Source: Flectobacillus major DSM 103 (GTDB lineage Bacteria; Bacteroidota; Bacteroidia; Cytophagales; Spirosomataceae). Taken from it: a DNA stretch of 64,000 nt. Location: assembly GCF_000427405.1 (NCBI RefSeq), contig NZ_KE386492.1, positions 109,690 through 173,689 on the forward strand. Reading direction: 5' to 3'. Below, in pieces: positions 9,101 to 18,654 of the stretch. A program made the position numbers and the translations under genes. The stretch's first letter is position 1; the number at the start of each line of letters is the position of its first letter. The notes under the pieces are model-generated. The model did not search any database and was not told the origin of the DNA. It worked only from the letters and a program-made list of their open reading frames with translations.

Positions 9101-10504
9101 TCGTTGGGTTAGTACTTTTCCATCAAAAGCATACAAAAAATCTTGCCTATCAATTTTGTTGTATACATTATGTTGGAGATGCTGAATTACTCGTGCTTTT
9201 TTGTCGTAATACATAGCTTTATATAACCATGTGTTATTTTCGAGATTTTTGGTAGCACTTCCTGTCTGAAGCCCTTTAGCACTGGTATATGGCTGAGAGG
9301 CATAATCGTTAGCAATAAAGAACATCCCTGTTGGTAGCCAATATTGATAATCATCAAAATATGTAAGTGTATAAATATCTGCAATCGTTATGTTAGATGG
9401 ATAGCTACTTGTAATGGTATAATACGGGGCTTGAGTAGATATGCTTTCAAATCTACTGCCTGTCCAGGCATTGGCTTCGGCTTGTAGTGTTGCTTGATTT
9501 CGGGTGTCGGTTTTGATACCCGAAAGAATAAGTCTATTGTAGTTATCATATTTGTAAAACTTCCATAGATTAGATTGACGTTGAAGCCCATCCTGTGACC
9601 ATACCATACGATCCCATTTATCAAATACAAAATACTCCCAGTCGGCAGAAGGTACTTTCTTGCTAACTAATCGACTTTCGTTATCATAGACATAATAAAA
9701 GATTCCCTCATTCCAGTTGCTGGAATTAGCAGTTAGGGTTTGGTTTAGGTCGTAGGCATTTGGCTGAATAACAGCTACGAGTCGCCATAGGTTATCGTAG
9801 ATATAATAGGTCGAAAGCCAAGACTCAGTATTGTCCTGAATCTGTTTGAGAATAAGGTGTCCAGCAGCATCTTTAAATTCAACTACTTGATGTCCTTGCT
9901 CATCGGTAGTTCTAAGTTTGAACAAAGTTCCTGCAACGAAGTTTCCACTAAGAACAATATCTTTAGCGGAATTCACTTCGTATCTACGGATATTCTCAGC
10001 TGCTACTTCATAACTGGTATTGATAGCCCTATTGGTATTTTGCCAAGCCTGCCCAGCACCATACTGCTGCGATACTCTGTTGAGGGGAGATGCCTCATAA
10101 ACAGTTTTGGAGAAAGGAGCATTATCGTTGTCATAAAAGCTCTTCGCTAGCGTATTGACATCACTTACATGCCCGCCTGTAGCATTGGTAGTTGGGGTGG
10201 GTAAATGCGTAGTAGAGGGCCTACTTATGACATCGTAAGACACATTATTTAAAATAATATCTTTATTATTAGGGCTTTGTTGATAGCCAACTTCTTGTAA
10301 AGGCCGTCCTAAGCCATCAAAATACTTAATCGTTATAATAGCTTTTGAAGTGGACAAACCATCTGTTACAATAGTAGTAGGCTGTGTAAATATACTTTGC
10401 CTAATGGCGTTTCTTGCTGTGGTAATTGTTGGGGATTGACCAAAAGTCTGGCTATACAGCAGGGTATAGTAGAATATGAAGCTATAGCGTAATAGATTTT
10501 TCAT
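6188..10504 (-). CDS. Full-length secreted RHS/YD-repeat polymorphic toxin
   Basis: The protein has 1438 residues. A signal peptide occupies residues 1-22 (ending SQTFGQ). A DUF6443-like RHS N-terminal segment follows (ITTARNAIRQ, IKYFDGLGRPLQEV). YD repeats come next, then an unusual non-YD insert at ~535-815 with a KHRNHLGVMTA module and two dockerin-like GDANRDGMVIYQG repeats. The RHS core runs from ~905 and ends in GARYYDKTIGRWWGVDALA and DPDG at ~1172. The last ~265 residues are a toxin tip I cannot name with confidence. Its end (DIFGAGRGD, MYNLQHNYG, YNPFPW) loosely recalls DUF3289. It follows the 1696-aa YD protein by 53 bases and precedes a lipoprotein gene, probably as one operon. 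Confidence 0.85.
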   Translation of the reverse strand: MKNLLRYSFIFYYTLLYSQTFGQSPTITTARNAIRQSIFTQPTTIVTDGLSTSKAIITIKYFDGLGRPLQEVGYQQSPNNKDIILNNVSYDVISRPSTTHLPTPTTNATGGHVSDVNTLAKSFYDNDNAPFSKTVYEASPLNRVSQQYGAGQAWQNTNRAINTSYEVAAENIRRYEVNSAKDIVLSGNFVAGTLFKLRTTDEQGHQVVEFKDAAGHLILKQIQDNTESWLSTYYIYDNLWRLVAVIQPNAYDLNQTLTANSSNWNEGIFYYVYDNESRLVSKKVPSADWEYFVFDKWDRMVWSQDGLQRQSNLWKFYKYDNYNRLILSGIKTDTRNQATLQAEANAWTGSRFESISTQAPYYTITSSYPSNITIADIYTLTYFDDYQYWLPTGMFFIANDYASQPYTSAKGLQTGSATKNLENNTWLYKAMYYDKKARVIQHLQHNVYNKIDRQDFLYAFDGKVLTQRNYWTLANGTSTIENTQNAYDLTNRPTSVRHGFSATTNTEIAQLKYDEVGRLIQKKIAPNSNIVSNKFLKGKVLLAGGIGVSQMNTSMASSGYLPTLEPYTALGGRFVHVGGGGNEQTTLQVLAANQGTPNAIVDWVFVELRSASNSANILKTRSALLQADGDIVDIDGVSDLNLGNLPNANYYVAIKHRNHLGVMTAEAVSFASTTTTVNFITRTPAQIYNVVSDYDGGERKNTSLGYALWAGDANRDGMVIYQGGGNDISYVFAKVFSDPGNVTHLNNYIVYGYNPEDITLDGMVIYQGPNNENNYIFNSIMTHPLNVEKLNIFLVEEQIPPNSVVVPSSVQLSALQTIDYRYHIRGGLLGINLNSTGVPVPNASESDLFSYRLDYETSNQWDGNIGKQTWTNAQNQQRSYTFSYDISKRLKSAVYTGIGPENYGIPLITYDKNGNITTLQRNGKVGSGYGLMDNLTYTYTGNKLYKVEDAISGDNIVDFVNRNAVTNDYDYYSDGSLKKDLNKEISQIDYDPYLKLPKQISLTNNRWIKITYAGDGRVLKRTYSTGEYWEYDGSMVYKNGQPYQLSTPEGRATYVSNAWAYEYNIKDHLGNVRVSFKSNSGVLQQVESTNYDPFGIELNGTGTANSVENRFKYQDKESLTLFGLSGINDFGARYYDKTIGRWWGVDALADISRRHSPYQYNNNNPLRFIDPDGMSSVGADGLTTDQWVAARGDADAENEARQENRNKDRKKREDAQQTRLSYKIGSFSGSDGDLGRTPIAGISGDTDSEEDALASFTRNFSIGIAFSLTGNGNILLNHFLNGDGSPINFASTSDMANLISNNGSFKSFVRMFGEVALNYFSKNSTLSDFDGNLALESLRPQYFGGIIRDNLFSWTVMGGYQYMQVDITNISSSKVGMTIKIGDIFGAGRGDANSNLPGLSEMYNLQHNYGRGNKYNPFPWAVQIKTEHIKTRNIQTKF
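7062..7792. repeat. Direct repeat of RHS core DNA (copy 3, inside the intact RHS gene)
   Basis: This matches 3345-4075, and its 7381-7652 part matches 1-270. It is the section of the intact gene that encodes residues ~905 to ~1147 of the shell, just before the variable tip. Confidence 0.85.
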
Positions 10505-10557
10505 AATCAGGGTAGTTCGATGTTTAAAGCAATGATAAGTCAGTCAATGAACTAGCT

Positions 10558-13500
10558 CTAAAAAGCTAGTCCATTGATGGTTGTATTGGTAAAACTAGTT
10601 ACGTTGGTTGCTCCGTTATTGTCCCTTACAGTTAGGCCAATTAAAAAATTGCTACCTATGTTATTATTTTCGGTGGGGTTATCCCAGCCAAAATCATTCC
10701 ACGAAGTTTGGGTATCGTTTTTGTAATATACCTTCAATTGGTTTCCTATTTTCTCTAGTTTTAGCCATGTTTGTCCAACAGGTGATGGAGCATAGCCCAC
10801 AAACTCTACGCTTCCTGCAATATCTCGTCGTTTTAGTTTCCCAACATTGCCATTGCCATCTAATATAATCTCAAAGAAAGGGGCATCAGGAGCATTAGAA
10901 GTACGAATCATAATGCCCGAACGTCGACCATCAATAGCGGGCATACTACTTATTTTGGTAATAAGGGTAATATCTCCCGAATAGTTTTTGTACACCCAAT
11001 GGAAGGTATCTGTATTGCCCCATACCAAGCCACTGCCATTGAGTGTCAGGGTTGGATTATTATACTGAGTACACCCCCCAGTAACAGGTCTTCCTACGTC
11101 CTGAGTTTTCCACCCTGTTGGTAAAATAGGAAATACAACTTCGTTAGAAGCAGTGCTGTTACAGCCATTGCTTGAACATAAAGCGGTAATATTTTGGGTA
11201 ACCTGAGACGGTAAGGATATATTGCTTCCTGTCATACCGTTGCTCCACAATACTGTTCCTGAACAATTACTTGCAGATAATGTAGACGAGCAAGTGGTAT
11301 TACTTCCAATGGATATAATTGGAGCCGCTACAGTACAGTTTGGCACATAAGTACTTGAGGCTGTATAATGGTAAGATGTAGCACTTAAATAGTTATTGTC
11401 TAGGTCTTTGGATGCAGTAAGCCTTCCAAAAGAATCATACACAAAAGAGGTGGTTTTTCCAGATGGGTCTACTATAGATTTTAGTCCGATAAGTGGCCAA
11501 TAATCGTAGCTTGTGGTAAGAGCATTAACAGTTTTTGTTTTAAGGAAATTGTATTTTGTTATATCAGAGTCATTCCACCAAGTCATAGTGGTAGTTAAGC
11601 CCCCTTTATCGGTATAGCTTAAAGGTTTACCAGATGTACTATAACTATTAAAAGTAACTTCCGTTCTCAGTGGGTCGGTTGTAGCTATCTGAGTTTTGAT
11701 GGTTTCGGGGGCATAAAATATATTATTCCATTTTTTATAAGAGGTAATTTTGTATGAGGTTTGTACTGAAGCGTTGGTTGTTGTTTCCTCAATTACAGGA
11801 CTTACGATATTGTTACTGACCATGCCTGCATAGATACCATTGGGGTCTTTATTAAGAGCAACCATATCTTTGGGGTAGCTATAGATAGTAGCCAAAGTAT
11901 TAGCTTTAGCATCTATGTTTTCACGCTTGGTTATTTGGTAATGATTACTAGCAGTATAATAACTTCTATTAATAACAGTGGTAGTGTTATTTTCAAAATA
12001 GGTTTTTTCTGTTGTAGAAGCATTGTACCAAAACTCAGCTTTAACCTTATAATAAACTTTTGCAAGTTGTAAGCCAGAGGTATTAAGATTACCCCCCATT
12101 AGGCATTTCATTCCTGTGTAGAAAGTGGTTGTGTTAGGTTTTAAGGTAGGTTCATACAAAACCTCCTTAACCTTATTGCCAGCGGCATTATAGTATATTT
12201 CCTTGGTCAACATCCCATTTCCCAAATACTGTGTGGTTGGTATATCAGGAAATAGTACGCTACTAGGTACTTCATCGGCTTGATTTATATATTCATAAAC
12301 CGTTTTTCCATTATTCATTCCTTGTTCTTGAACAACCACCCTATCATAACCAATAGCACTTCCACTAGCAGAATTGCCCAATGGCGAAAGGCTATAGGCA
12401 TTCATTTCTACAGCCCAATATTTGTTGACACAGTTAGGAGTCCACATACCATTATTCATAAATACCGATGCCTCTTCTTGAATACGGAGTTGTTCTTTGT
12501 ATCCTGTTATAAACTTGATAGCTGGACGCATTTGTTTGCCAGAAGTACTTCCACTTTCTTTTGTATAAACAAATACCTTTGTTTTGGCAATATTAGCATT
12601 ATCCTTGTCTGTAATCTTAGCAATACGGAGGCCTCCTACGGCTACCTCTTTGTAATCGGTAGGATAATATTTATTTAAAGTTAATGTGACAGATGGAATT
12701 GGAAGAAAAGCAGAGCTTGGGGCATTAGTAAATACCTGATAGTTTCCTGTAGGCATTGGAATACCCTGCTCTTCGATGACTCTATTACAATAAGTACAAG
12801 TTCTGTACACCCAGTCCAGATAAGTCCTAAGTCTAAAATTAGGATTAGCCGTACTAGTAATTTTGGCATACCAAGTATTACTATTAGTATCATTTACTCC
12901 TGATGGCCCACAGACAGTTCCACCGCTATTTGGAGGTGTTGAGCAGCTAAGAGTATACTTAATATCGGCCATATATTGTACATCTCCAGTATAAGGAGGC
13001 ACTGTTAATATTGAAGATTGATTATTACCATAAGAAGAAAGCGTAATTCTTTCAACATCGCCTGCCCCACCCCAAGCTTTGTGCGATTCATATTCAAATT
13101 GAGTATTTCCTCCTGTTGGATAAATAATTGCTTGTAGCGTGCCGTATTTTGCATAATTAGGGTCAACCTCTCTATCGATACCAATATCGAGCGTGTTACC
13201 AAAACCCATTAAAACAAATTTATATTCAAGTGTAAATAAATCTTTGCTACCATACATTTTAGGATATACTAGCTTAGGAATAATATGGGTATTGATGGTA
13301 CTATTGTTAGCTACTTTGCCATTGTAGTACCCCCAATAGTCTTTAGCCCATGACGTTTTTGAGGGTAATACCACAGGCGATGTAACTTGCCCACTGCTAT
13401 TGACTACATCGCCCGAATAGGAAAACTTGTAGCCTGGCAGTGTATTAGATCCACTATTTTCTTTTTCTCTGAGTCCGTCCAAACGCAATCTCAGGTTATT

Positions 13501-15648
13501 AAACTTTTTATTGATTTGTGTTACAGTTGGATTCTGTACCATATCAACAACATTGCTATTAAAATAGCTATATGTCAATTGCCATACTTTTACTTCGGTA
13601 CTTCCCGATAGAACACTGATTGCATCGATTTTTTGTGGCTTTTTAGGTAAATTAGGATAGCTTCTATCATCTATATTACCTAGGTAAATGGCGGTAGGGC
13701 TATTTGCTCCAAAAACATACTGCTGAATATCCTCTCTATCAGACAATGAGAAGTTAACAGAGCTTGCCCCTTTATCAAAAACAATACTTTTTAAATAGGC
13801 ATTTCGTGTAATAGTAGCCGAATAATTAAACCCACCAGCCTTAGGGATTAATGTATAAGGGCTCATACAATTGCCATCAGCTTGAGGCTCAACGCCAGAA
13901 TTAAAGTAGACTTCATTGGCCGCTAACCTACTTGTTGAATAGTAGGCCGAAGTTTGGTCATAGTTGAAGATAACCTCATCTTGGGTATTTGGAGAGTTTA
14001 TTTTACTTAAATACCATGATGTAATAAGTTGACCATTACGCATAGAGTTATAGCCTAATACAGGCATAGTACTATAGTCTGAGTTTTCATATCCTTGTGG
14101 AGAACCTCCTGGGCCATATACTGTAACAGCAACTTCTTGTTCTTCAAAAGTATATATTATGCCATTGCTTAGTTTTATTACCCATCTGTATTTAGGTAAA
14201 GTACCATAAGCAGGAGGTGTAGTTGCCCCTGACACTAGGCTACATGTAATCGACACATCTGATTTATTAAGTGTGATTCCTTTCAGAGGAAATCCTGTAG
14301 ATGTTTCTAAAATAAATTTGCCCGATTCTCCTCCGATATTATAATAGAAAATATCTGGTTCTGTATCTATCCCCGGAAAGCCCCATCCCGAATCTGTAAT
14401 ATTTGCTTTTACGTAAGGGTCTGTTTCAGGATTGCTAGCCAAAGGTTTGAAGGGAATACCTTTACTTCTCAGATCATCTAAATTCCTGATAGTCCTAGTG
14501 ATAACTCCGCCAGTATTGAGTGCCCACCCAAGTCCAACATTAGACGCTTCTTCTTCTACCCTGATACCACCATGATGATAACTAAGGCTAATAGGCACAA
14601 CAATGTCTCCCGAATTGATGGTATACAAAGGAATAGACGTAGATGGCTGTCCTGTATAAAAGTTAACGGGCATATCACCATATTTACCTAAAGATGCTGC
14701 ATTAGGAGACGGTGGCGTAACACTCGGCAAATAGCTTGAAGGCGAACTTGTGGCTGCTATTTCGGCTGTAATACCAGGGCCTTTTGTTCGAGACTCTACT
14801 ATCTGAATTGTATCGGAATAGCTTTGTTTTTTACAGGTTTTTGAAGCAGCCAAAGTATTGGTTAATAGGTATTTACCCACAGCAAGCTGAGATGGTGTAA
14901 AGCTTCCATCTAAATTAAGAGGCATTTTGGCTGTAATACTCCACTCGCCAGCCCGAGCAGTACTATCCATGATTGGGCGATAGCTTGTACTATCTGACAA
15001 ATCGTAGACTTTACTGATAAGTTTAAATTGAGCCGTAGGACATACTTCGGTTGGTGTACATGCTTTGATCCTGATTCGTTCAAGATGCCTAAGCGTTAAA
15101 CATTCGTTTATTTCTACCACGTTGCTGATATAATAAACCCCCGCTTTACTTTTTAGGGTATTGATATTTCCATCAACATCGATGCTTATGTTGGTAGAAT
15201 CACCACAAATAAATCGCCCTAAAAGCGTATTAGCATTTTTTTTGATTGGAGACAAAATACCCGATGCTTGACATACCGTATTAGCTCCGTACGAAAAAAG
15301 AGCATTACTTTTTGTACTTTTTGCAAGCACATTGATAGCAAACGAAGCAGCATCACTTTTACAGGTGCTATTCTCACATCGAGCATAGATTGTACTGCTT
15401 GTACCAGCTTTTGACACTACAATATTCGCCCCCATATCAAAGGGTTTTATATTAGGGTTTGTAGCAGGGTTTTTGGTGTACCATAAAACAGTAGCGGTAC
15501 ATCCTGTAGCTGACAGATTTAAGTCTTTTCCAGAGCAAGTGGTTCGAGTACCTACAATAGTTGGACTTGGACATGACTGTGAAAATAGCAACGAAGTCGT
15601 GCATGTAGCTAGAATAACTAGCGTTAGTCGTAGAAAAAAAGTTTTCAT
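10558..15648 (-). CDS. Large secreted SpvB/YD-repeat protein with lectin-like C-terminus
   Basis: The protein has 1696 residues with a Sec signal peptide (about residues 1-24). The N-terminal ~280 residues are cysteine-containing Ig/adhesin-like segments. A SpvB/RHS N-terminal-type domain follows at ~315-395 (PVNFYTGQPSTSIPLY, ISLSYHHGGIRVEEEA, VGLGWALNTGGVITR). A long beta-rich region leads to a few YD repeats (YDSFGRLTASKDLDNNY) near 1450. The last ~190 residues look like a DUF1349/concanavalin-type fold (GIMIRTSNAPDAPFFE, WLKLEKIGNQLKVYY). It lacks the RHS core ending and any toxin tip. Lying 53 bases upstream of the toxin-bearing RHS gene, it may form the other half of a shell or the carrier. 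That role is inference. Confidence 0.75.
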   Translation of the reverse strand: MKTFFLRLTLVILATCTTSLLFSQSCPSPTIVGTRTTCSGKDLNLSATGCTATVLWYTKNPATNPNIKPFDMGANIVVSKAGTSSTIYARCENSTCKSDAASFAINVLAKSTKSNALFSYGANTVCQASGILSPIKKNANTLLGRFICGDSTNISIDVDGNINTLKSKAGVYYISNVVEINECLTLRHLERIRIKACTPTEVCPTAQFKLISKVYDLSDSTSYRPIMDSTARAGEWSITAKMPLNLDGSFTPSQLAVGKYLLTNTLAASKTCKKQSYSDTIQIVESRTKGPGITAEIAATSSPSSYLPSVTPPSPNAASLGKYGDMPVNFYTGQPSTSIPLYTINSGDIVVPISLSYHHGGIRVEEEASNVGLGWALNTGGVITRTIRNLDDLRSKGIPFKPLASNPETDPYVKANITDSGWGFPGIDTEPDIFYYNIGGESGKFILETSTGFPLKGITLNKSDVSITCSLVSGATTPPAYGTLPKYRWVIKLSNGIIYTFEEQEVAVTVYGPGGSPQGYENSDYSTMPVLGYNSMRNGQLITSWYLSKINSPNTQDEVIFNYDQTSAYYSTSRLAANEVYFNSGVEPQADGNCMSPYTLIPKAGGFNYSATITRNAYLKSIVFDKGASSVNFSLSDREDIQQYVFGANSPTAIYLGNIDDRSYPNLPKKPQKIDAISVLSGSTEVKVWQLTYSYFNSNVVDMVQNPTVTQINKKFNNLRLRLDGLREKENSGSNTLPGYKFSYSGDVVNSSGQVTSPVVLPSKTSWAKDYWGYYNGKVANNSTINTHIIPKLVYPKMYGSKDLFTLEYKFVLMGFGNTLDIGIDREVDPNYAKYGTLQAIIYPTGGNTQFEYESHKAWGGAGDVERITLSSYGNNQSSILTVPPYTGDVQYMADIKYTLSCSTPPNSGGTVCGPSGVNDTNSNTWYAKITSTANPNFRLRTYLDWVYRTCTYCNRVIEEQGIPMPTGNYQVFTNAPSSAFLPIPSVTLTLNKYYPTDYKEVAVGGLRIAKITDKDNANIAKTKVFVYTKESGSTSGKQMRPAIKFITGYKEQLRIQEEASVFMNNGMWTPNCVNKYWAVEMNAYSLSPLGNSASGSAIGYDRVVVQEQGMNNGKTVYEYINQADEVPSSVLFPDIPTTQYLGNGMLTKEIYYNAAGNKVKEVLYEPTLKPNTTTFYTGMKCLMGGNLNTSGLQLAKVYYKVKAEFWYNASTTEKTYFENNTTTVINRSYYTASNHYQITKRENIDAKANTLATIYSYPKDMVALNKDPNGIYAGMVSNNIVSPVIEETTTNASVQTSYKITSYKKWNNIFYAPETIKTQIATTDPLRTEVTFNSYSTSGKPLSYTDKGGLTTTMTWWNDSDITKYNFLKTKTVNALTTSYDYWPLIGLKSIVDPSGKTTSFVYDSFGRLTASKDLDNNYLSATSYHYTASSTYVPNCTVAAPIISIGSNTTCSSTLSASNCSGTVLWSNGMTGSNISLPSQVTQNITALCSSNGCNSTASNEVVFPILPTGWKTQDVGRPVTGGCTQYNNPTLTLNGSGLVWGNTDTFHWVYKNYSGDITLITKISSMPAIDGRRSGIMIRTSNAPDAPFFEIILDGNGNVGKLKRRDIAGSVEFVGYAPSPVGQTWLKLEKIGNQLKVYYKNDTQTSWNDFGWDNPTENNNIGSNFLIGLTVRDNNGATNVTSFTNTTINGLAF

Positions 15649-15696
15649 ATATGAAGGTTGATAAGAACAATTAAGACGATAGAGATTGCCTATACT

Positions 15697-16536
15697 TTAT
15701 CGGGAGATACTAAAGTGAATCCCTTGAGATTTGTAATTTCCTAGCTGGAGATATAAGACATATTCACCCGACAAAATACCGTCTAAGGGCAGTGAAGTCT
15801 TATTGGTACCAAGAGCGACATTGGACAGAACCTCTTTTTTGATTAGTAAACCAGATATACCTTCTGTTATATATAAAGATATTTCATCCCCAACAGCATT
15901 ATTGCCAAGCTGGTTTTCCCATTCTACGGCAAGCTTTTCTGAAGCAGGATTAGGATAAACTTTATGAATAAATAACAGTGACTCAAGAGATACACCAGCA
16001 TCATAATTCCCTAAATACATGTTTTGTGTGCCATGATGTTCTCCTAAAATACTGATTTGATTGCCAATATTAATTTTGGTGATGGCTACCGATTTTGCCA
16101 AAACATCTAGGCTATCTATCAGCTCAACGGTACAATCTTGTAAACCTCCATTTTGAAAAGAAAAAAGGAGAACCTCTTTATTTGCAACCAGAGGATAATT
16201 AGTTGTCCCGATATGCTGAAGAGTTAAAGAATAATAATCGTACAAAGGGGCTAGTTTGGTATTATGTACTACAGGATTTTGTGTCCACGAGTCTTCTGCA
16301 TTTGCGGGTATAAAATTCTTGAAACTAAATCCCTTATTGGCTAGAACTTTGAAAGTAACTTGTGCCGTTGATATGGCATTGAAGGGGGAAGAATACGTTT
16401 TTTTAGAAATAATACTAAATTGGTAAATGCCCGAAGTGGGGTGTTTAGCTAACTTATAGGAAATTTGGGCCTGACAGAAGACCTGTGCAAGTATTAATAC
16501 TACTAAAGACAGCGTAAATAAAGTATAATTTTTCAT
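15697..16536 (-). CDS. T9SS type A sorting domain protein
   Basis: This 279-residue exported protein has a Sec signal peptide (residues 1-23). Its middle resembles a cohesin-like beta sandwich and carries no catalytic motif that I can see. The last ~80 residues are a type IX secretion sorting domain (VYPNPASEKLAVEWEN, LSGEYVLYLQLG, GIHFSISR). It is the first gene of the minus-strand set leading into the two YD-repeat proteins (48-base gap to the next), so it may be a surface partner of the toxin machinery. The start at 16536 is followed by the lysine-rich signal typical of the family. Confidence 0.75.
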   Translation of the reverse strand: MKNYTLFTLSLVVLILAQVFCQAQISYKLAKHPTSGIYQFSIISKKTYSSPFNAISTAQVTFKVLANKGFSFKNFIPANAEDSWTQNPVVHNTKLAPLYDYYSLTLQHIGTTNYPLVANKEVLLFSFQNGGLQDCTVELIDSLDVLAKSVAITKINIGNQISILGEHHGTQNMYLGNYDAGVSLESLLFIHKVYPNPASEKLAVEWENQLGNNAVGDEISLYITEGISGLLIKKEVLSNVALGTNKTSLPLDGILSGEYVLYLQLGNYKSQGIHFSISR

Positions 16537-16881
16537 AATTAATATGAGTTTTTTAGTGTAGAGTTACTTTTTTGTAAAGGAAAATCATTTTATTGAAAAT
16601 AACAAATCTTCGTTGAGTTTTTTTAATACCATTTATATTACTACTCCTCTTCCCATAAATTTTAAATCCCTCAACCCCTATCAGGCTCATTATTGTATCA
16701 GGATTTACAAGATTTTTGGATTAACTGGACAAATAGCCAATATCAATCCTCAAAACCCTTTAAGCTTGTAAATCCTGATTCTGACTTCTATGATTAGTAT
16801 CTGCTATCGAATACCGAAACAAATAACGTACATAAATATACGCAGAAAATATTTTCCCCAAAAATAGTATTATTAAATACA
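16537..16881. other. Intergenic region with dispersed inverted repeat
   Basis: This 345-base AT-rich gap lies between the heparinase-like gene (3' side) and the RHS operon (5' side). It must hold the promoter of 15697-16536, but I found no clear TAnnTTTG box. The only structure is the inverted repeat at 16697-16779. No gene remnant was seen. Confidence 0.6.
16697..16779. repeat. REP-like inverted repeat, 15-bp arms
   Basis: ATCAGGATTTACAAG at 16697-16711 is repeated exactly, inverted, at 16765-16779, with 53 bases between. The word TTGTATCAGG next to it recurs in the element at 35578-35680. There is no T-run, so this is not an ordinary terminator. Confidence 0.6.
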
Positions 16882-18654
16882 TTACTCAATCGTAATGGTA
16901 TGCTCAAAGGGTGTAATACCTGTCAGGTATACATAGATACCTTCGGTTTTGAGTGTACCAAAATGTGAGGTGTACATTTCGCCTTCCAAGCCTTTTATTT
17001 TGGTATGTCGATTAATCCCTTTACCAAACTTGATGGTATCTTTTCCAAAAGTATATTCCCCTGTTTCTCCTGTTAGTAAATAATGATTTTGTGGATTTTC
17101 CGTTTTTTGTACCCCTGTCAACTGCCCTCCTTCTTTAAAGCACAATTCAATCGTTACCGATACACCATCTGTACCTTTCGATTTAAAGGTTAATTCGTGG
17201 ACACCATTTTTTTCAGCAATACTAATACTGGTCTCAAGGGCTTTGATATTGCTTTGTGGACGATGTTCAAAGTCCATTTTATTCCAAAATCTTCCATCTG
17301 TACTTGGCGAGTGCTTATAATTACCATCGGCTTTTTTGTATTGCTTAGGCAATGGCTGATAATAAGGGGCTTCTATTTTTTGGTGTAAAATATATTGTCC
17401 ATTTTGACGAAGTACACCTTGACTACGAAAATAACCTGTACTAAAAAAGTCAGTAGACAAACGCATATATTTTAATATAGCATCTCCTTTTCTGAAAGCA
17501 AAAAAATTAGGGCTTGTTGACCTTCCCGAAGCAATAATAATGGGAAAATCGACTCCACCAAAAATCGTACTGGTTGTATCATTTCGCCTAATTCGGACCA
17601 AATTAGTTGTCTTAAAAAATTTCTCAAAGCTTGTTGGTAAAGGCTGTTGTTGAGGAAGTGTCTGTAAATACAATGGCTCTTCCAAACAAAAAGGCAGCAA
17701 ATCGACCATGATTTTCTCTTCAAATCCTTTTACATTTTCTATCAACAGAGCAATGGTCGAAAACATCGTATTTTGGTCTTTTATGGCCAAATAGCGATAA
17801 TCATGATAATAATTAAGAATATTGATAGGAGCAAACTGATCTTGCCGCCTCGAATCGGTTGTGACCAAATCGCCATTAGGTTCAAGATAAAAATATGTGA
17901 GATTCAGGTTTTTGCGGACTGGCTCTAGTAGCTTTGGGCGTTTTAGTAAACGAGCCATTGTAATAAAACAGCGGTCTATAACTTCCGAATAAATCATACT
18001 CCGTTCTAAATAATGCCCTTCGGTATCAATATAAAGATTTTCGGAAAGCCATTCATCAATACGCTGTACGTATGCAGGATTAGGAAATAAGGCATTGATT
18101 TGTGCCAAAGCCGCCGACACAACCCAGCGATGATTGGGAGTATGAATACCACCAAGTCGGAGCGATTCGCCAGCTTTCAGAATAAAGGTATTGAGCATTG
18201 ATTTTACCTCAACAAGTATCGGAGTACTATGGCGATTAAGGATTGTAGCCGCAATACAGAGTGGTTCTAAGATAAAGGCGGTGTCGGGTGGCGAAGCCAG
18301 ATTCCCAAGGTTGAGTGTTCCATCGGCTTGCTGAGCCTTTAAAATAAACCGCACGATTTTGCTCATGGCTGTTACCAGTTCCTCTTTTTGGTAATAACCC
18401 GAACTTGGCTCACAGTATGCAGCAGCAAGGTTGGCAAAATCATAGCCCAATCGCCTGCGTATTTCGGTAATATCTGTAACAAAAACACTTAATAACCGTG
18501 ATACTTCCAGATTATTGGCTTGTACTATTTTGGAGAGAAACTGGCCATCGGATGTACGGCTATATTGTGCATTGGCAAGCATAGGAGCAAATGTTGCCAA
18601 TGTGCCCAAGCCTAAACATTGATCTAAAAAAGTTTTTCGGGTAATATTTTGCAT
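16882..18654 (-). CDS. Heparinase II/III-like exported polysaccharide lyase
   Basis: The protein has 590 residues. Its N-terminus TRKTFLDQCLGLGTLATFAPM and the LANAQ cleavage region indicate export. Residues ~40-330 are helix-rich with NHRWVVSAALAQINALFPN and GHYLERSMIYSEVIDR, as in the (alpha/alpha)-toroid of heparinase/alginate lyase-like enzymes. The rest is a beta-sandwich with SPNFFAFRKGDAILKYMRL. Family members cleave uronic-acid polysaccharides by beta-elimination. The gene is divergent from a GH78 rhamnosidase, so a pectic (rhamnogalacturonan-derived) substrate is plausible. The substrate cannot be read from sequence. A plain hydrolase of the same fold is the alternative. Confidence 0.6.
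   Translation of the reverse strand: MQNITRKTFLDQCLGLGTLATFAPMLANAQYSRTSDGQFLSKIVQANNLEVSRLLSVFVTDITEIRRRLGYDFANLAAAYCEPSSGYYQKEELVTAMSKIVRFILKAQQADGTLNLGNLASPPDTAFILEPLCIAATILNRHSTPILVEVKSMLNTFILKAGESLRLGGIHTPNHRWVVSAALAQINALFPNPAYVQRIDEWLSENLYIDTEGHYLERSMIYSEVIDRCFITMARLLKRPKLLEPVRKNLNLTYFYLEPNGDLVTTDSRRQDQFAPINILNYYHDYRYLAIKDQNTMFSTIALLIENVKGFEEKIMVDLLPFCLEEPLYLQTLPQQQPLPTSFEKFFKTTNLVRIRRNDTTSTIFGGVDFPIIIASGRSTSPNFFAFRKGDAILKYMRLSTDFFSTGYFRSQGVLRQNGQYILHQKIEAPYYQPLPKQYKKADGNYKHSPSTDGRFWNKMDFEHRPQSNIKALETSISIAEKNGVHELTFKSKGTDGVSVTIELCFKEGGQLTGVQKTENPQNHYLLTGETGEYTFGKDTIKFGKGINRHTKIKGLEGEMYTSHFGTLKTEGIYVYLTGITPFEHTITIE

Noticed and set aside
9187-9630. Small minus-strand open frames inside the RHS gene
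   Set aside because: They are alternative-frame shadows of the intact RHS coding sequence, without plausible starts or domains.
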